A DNA stretch of 64,000 nt from Sphingopyxis sp. (lineage in GTDB: Bacteria > Pseudomonadota > Alphaproteobacteria > Sphingomonadales > Sphingomonadaceae), in NCBI RefSeq assembly GCF_019459305.1, contig NZ_JAIBES010000139.1, positions 1 to 64,000 on the forward strand, read 5' to 3'. The translations under genes were made by a program, and so were the position numbers. Position 1 is the first letter of the stretch; the number at the start of each line of letters is the position of its first letter. The notes under the pieces are model-generated. The model saw only the letters and a program-made list of their open reading frames with translations, was not told where the DNA came from and did no database searches. Of this stretch, positions 61,101 to 64,000 are shown piece after piece.

Positions 61101-61131
61101 TTTATGAAAGCTGAAGTAAGGTTTAGGTCAA
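61101..61131 (-). promoter_or_regulatory. SoxR-type promoter/operator of the VOC gene
   Basis: Minus strand TTGACC-N19-CATAAA with dyad CCTAAA...TTCAGC inside the spacer. Confidence 0.6.
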
Positions 61132-61172
61132 GCGACGATTATACGGATGGTGATCGGGCAGGGGAGGGCGCA

Positions 61173-61646
61173 GTGAAGCAACGGACGGATTTAATCGCCA
61201 TCGGCGAACTCGCGGCGCGCACCGGCGTCGCAGTGTCGGCGATCCGTTTCTATGAAGCGAAGGGGCTGCTCGATGCACTGCGCACCGGCGGCGGCCAGCG
61301 CCGCTTCCTGCGCGCCGACATCCGCCGTGTGTCGTTCATCCTGATCGCGCAGCAGATGGGCTTAAGCCTGGAGGAGGTCGCCGCCGAACTGGCGCGCCTG
61401 CCCGCCGGACGGACCCCGAATGCCGCTGACTGGACGCGGATCAGCACCGGGCTGCGCGCGCGCATCGACGCGCAGATCGCGGCGCTGACCCGAACGCGCG
61501 GCTTGCTCGACCAGTGTATCGGTTGCGGTTGCCTAAGCCTGAAGAAATGCGGGCTGTACAACGCGCAGGACAAGGCGGCGCAGCGCGGCGCGGGGCCGCG
61601 TTACGTGCTGGGCGACCGGGCAGGAGATATTGCGGAACTTGGTTGA
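61173..61646 (+). CDS. soxR: redox-sensitive transcriptional activator SoxR
   Basis: MerR HTH GELAARTGVAVSAIRFYEAKGLL; Fe-S motif C-x2-C-x-C-x5-C (CIGCGCLSLKKC); GTG start. Confidence 0.92.
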   Translation: MKQRTDLIAIGELAARTGVAVSAIRFYEAKGLLDALRTGGGQRRFLRADIRRVSFILIAQQMGLSLEEVAAELARLPAGRTPNAADWTRISTGLRARIDAQIAALTRTRGLLDQCIGCGCLSLKKCGLYNAQDKAAQRGAGPRYVLGDRAGDIAELG

Positions 61647-61751
61647 AGCGCGCGAGTGTGTTTCGGCAATGGAGTCGTTAGCAGGCGCTCCAGCCAACGA
61701 GGAAATGTATGCGCGGGACAAGCCGCCGGTGGACTCGCGACGCCGCGCGCG

Positions 61752-63914
61752 TCAGTCGGACGGGCGCGCGGCGGCGGCACGGGTCCAGCCTTTGCGATAT
61801 TTGGCAAACCAGGCGAGGATCGCGGCAGCCTTGGCGGCCGATTGCGACGGGCGCGCGGCGATGCCGCCGTGACTGGCGCCGGGGATGGTGACGAGCGCGG
61901 TGGGCACGCCGCGTAGGCGGAGCGCGGTGTAATATTGTTCGGATTCGCTGACCGGGGTGCGATAATCCTCGGCGCCGACGACGACCAGGGTCGGGGTTTC
62001 GACATTCCCGACAAGTGACAGCGGCGACAGCGACCAGTAAAGTTCAGGCTTTTCCCACGGCATCGCGCCGAGCCAATAGGGGCCGAAAAAGGCGGGGCCG
62101 TCGGCGGTGAGCGCCTGCGTGGTCCAGTTGATCACCGGTTTCTGGGTGACCGCTGCCTTGAAGCGGTTGGTTTTGCCAACGATCCAGCTGGTGAGCACGC
62201 CGCCGCCCGAGCCGCCGGTGACGAACAGCGCGTCGGGATCGGCGACGCCGAGTGCGATGGCGCGGTCGACGATGCTGATCAGGTCGAAATAATCATTGCC
62301 CGGATAGGCCTTGTCAATTTCCTGCGCGAACGCCTCGCCATAGCTGGTCGAGCCGCGCGGGTTGGCCGAGAGGACGGCGTAGCCGCCTGCTGCATAAAGC
62401 TGGTTGTCAGTTGAAAAATGCGGACCATAGGCGGTGAAGGGGCCGCCGTGGATTTCGAGGATCAACGGCACGCGTTGACCCTCGACATAGCCGGGGGGCA
62501 GGGTCAGCCAGCCTTCGATCTCTTTGCCGTCGTGGCTGGAGGGGGTGGTGATCTTGCGGACTTCGCCGAGCGCTTTGACTTCGCGAAGCGAGCGGTTGAG
62601 ATCGGTGAGGATGCGCGCCGATCCGCCTCGCGCGAGTTGAACCTCGGCCGGGCGGGTGGCGGTGCCGCCGGTGAAGGCAATCGCGCCGCCGTCGGACACG
62701 GTGAAGCTGCCGCCGGTGTAGGGGCGGTCCATGCCGCCGCCCGACAGCCCCTTGGCGACGTCGCGGACCGATCCGTCGAGGTCGATGCGCGCGATTTTGG
62801 TTTCGCCATGATCGTCATATTGCGCGTAGAGTGCGCGGCCGCCGTCACCCCATAGGATCGCGTCGACGCTGTAATCCCAATTTTCGGTGAGGTTGCGGCG
62901 GCCCGAGCCGTCGCGGTTCATCACATAGAGGTGGGTGTTTTCATAGGCGCGCCCGGCGTCGTCGAACCCGAGATACGCGATCTTGCTGCCGTCGGGCGAG
63001 ACGAGCGGGTTCGCGTCGGGACCGTTGCGGTCGGTGAGCGCGGTGATGCGGCCGCTGGCGACGTCGAGCGCGTGGACCTCGCTTTCGAGCGCGTCGGTTT
63101 CCCAGTCGGGCTTGCGATTGGCGGCGAAATACAGCGTGCGGCCGTCGCGCGACCAGCTGAGCGGGCCATTGTCGTGATAGGGGCCAAAGGTTAGCTGGCG
63201 CGGGGCGCCGCCGTTGGCGGGGACGAGGAAGATTTTTTCGAAGCCCGGTTCGACATAGCCCTGTCCGTCGGCGCGATAGGTGAGGAGGTCGCGGATTTCG
63301 AGCGGTTCGGCCCAGGTCGCGCCCTTCGGCTTGTTGGCGGGTGCGGCGCCGAGTTTCAGTCCCTCATCCTTGACCAGCATCGTGTAGGCGATCGAACGGC
63401 CGTCAGGCGCCCAGGCAAGCGATGAGGGCGCGGTCGGCAGGCCGGTCAGCCGCACCGCCTCGCCGCCCTGCATCCAGCGCACCCACAGCTGGGCGCTGCC
63501 GCCGTCGGTCGAGGCATAGGCAAGGCGCTTGCCGTCAGGCGACCAGCGCGGCGCAAAGGCGCCGCCTTGCCGCCCGGCGAGCGGGGTTTCGTCGCCCGTC
63601 GCGGTGTCGATCAGCCAGATCGTGCTGACCGCGCGGTCGGTCATGATGTCGTTCTGGCGGCGGACATAGGCGATGTGGCGGCCGTCGGGGCTGATCTGCG
63701 GATCGGCGGCGATGGCGAGATCGAACAGGTCGGCGCCGGTCAGGCGGCGTTCGGGCGCGGTGCGCGCGCTGCCGACCGCCGATCCGGGTGTTGCAGCGGG
63801 GGTGGGGGTGGCTTTTTCCTCAGCGGTTGGCGTCGGGGGCGGCATATCCTGCGCAAAACTCAGCTGCGAAGAAAGTGCGAGCAGGCTCGCACCGAGAATT
63901 TCAAGTTTGCGCAT
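61752..63914 (-). CDS. S9 family peptidase (prolyl oligopeptidase/acylaminoacyl-type), exported
   Basis: Signal peptide; beta-propeller WSPDGKRLAYAS repeats; VTGGSGGGVLTSWIV nucleophile; ILEIHGGPFTAYGPHF; ASHGG. Confidence 0.92.
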   Translation of the reverse strand: MRKLEILGASLLALSSQLSFAQDMPPPTPTAEEKATPTPAATPGSAVGSARTAPERRLTGADLFDLAIAADPQISPDGRHIAYVRRQNDIMTDRAVSTIWLIDTATGDETPLAGRQGGAFAPRWSPDGKRLAYASTDGGSAQLWVRWMQGGEAVRLTGLPTAPSSLAWAPDGRSIAYTMLVKDEGLKLGAAPANKPKGATWAEPLEIRDLLTYRADGQGYVEPGFEKIFLVPANGGAPRQLTFGPYHDNGPLSWSRDGRTLYFAANRKPDWETDALESEVHALDVASGRITALTDRNGPDANPLVSPDGSKIAYLGFDDAGRAYENTHLYVMNRDGSGRRNLTENWDYSVDAILWGDGGRALYAQYDDHGETKIARIDLDGSVRDVAKGLSGGGMDRPYTGGSFTVSDGGAIAFTGGTATRPAEVQLARGGSARILTDLNRSLREVKALGEVRKITTPSSHDGKEIEGWLTLPPGYVEGQRVPLILEIHGGPFTAYGPHFSTDNQLYAAGGYAVLSANPRGSTSYGEAFAQEIDKAYPGNDYFDLISIVDRAIALGVADPDALFVTGGSGGGVLTSWIVGKTNRFKAAVTQKPVINWTTQALTADGPAFFGPYWLGAMPWEKPELYWSLSPLSLVGNVETPTLVVVGAEDYRTPVSESEQYYTALRLRGVPTALVTIPGASHGGIAARPSQSAAKAAAILAWFAKYRKGWTRAAAARPSD

Positions 63915-64000
63915 GAAAACCGTCCCTTTTTTTGCCAACCGGTGCAGGTCTGTCTCTTTCGGGACGGCGCGTCAACTACGTCCGGTTGCGTGCGGCGGAC

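Overview
This 64 kb, GC-rich window is chromosomal sequence from an alphaproteobacterium, most likely a Sphingomonadales member (Sphingopyxis/Sphingomonas-like; inferred from gene content and repeat style). It is densely coding and mostly core metabolism: fumarase, sucC, etfBA, fadD-type ligase, pabBC, an aspartate aminotransferase-type enzyme, the rimP-nusA-ylxR-infB-rbfA block, nhaA, PHA depolymerase and an OmpA porin. I see no rRNA, no tRNA I can support, no CRISPR array and no intact mobile element. The most interesting signals are: (1) intergenic inverted-repeat doublets (REPIN-like). In two unrelated families (21828-21976 and 60002-60143) the two arms keep flanking sequence and loops, but the hairpin stems differ by compensatory base changes. 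(2) A decayed gene-transfer-agent/prophage relic at 50616-51520 that joins first-gene-like and last-gene-like fragments, with nonsense codons. (3) A CENP-V/GFA gene split by an in-frame TGA (58083-58496), next to a chimeric remnant of two truncated genes. (4) An NsrR-like/truncated haemoglobin/DUF1971 nitrosative-stress cluster with a perfect palindromic operator. (5) A SoxR-style promoter with a 19-bp spacer driving a VOC gene. (6) A 35-aa membrane microprotein overlapping msrA through GTGA. (7) A frameshifted tryptophan 2,3-dioxygenase C-terminal remnant. All family calls were made by reading the translations; no database search was run.
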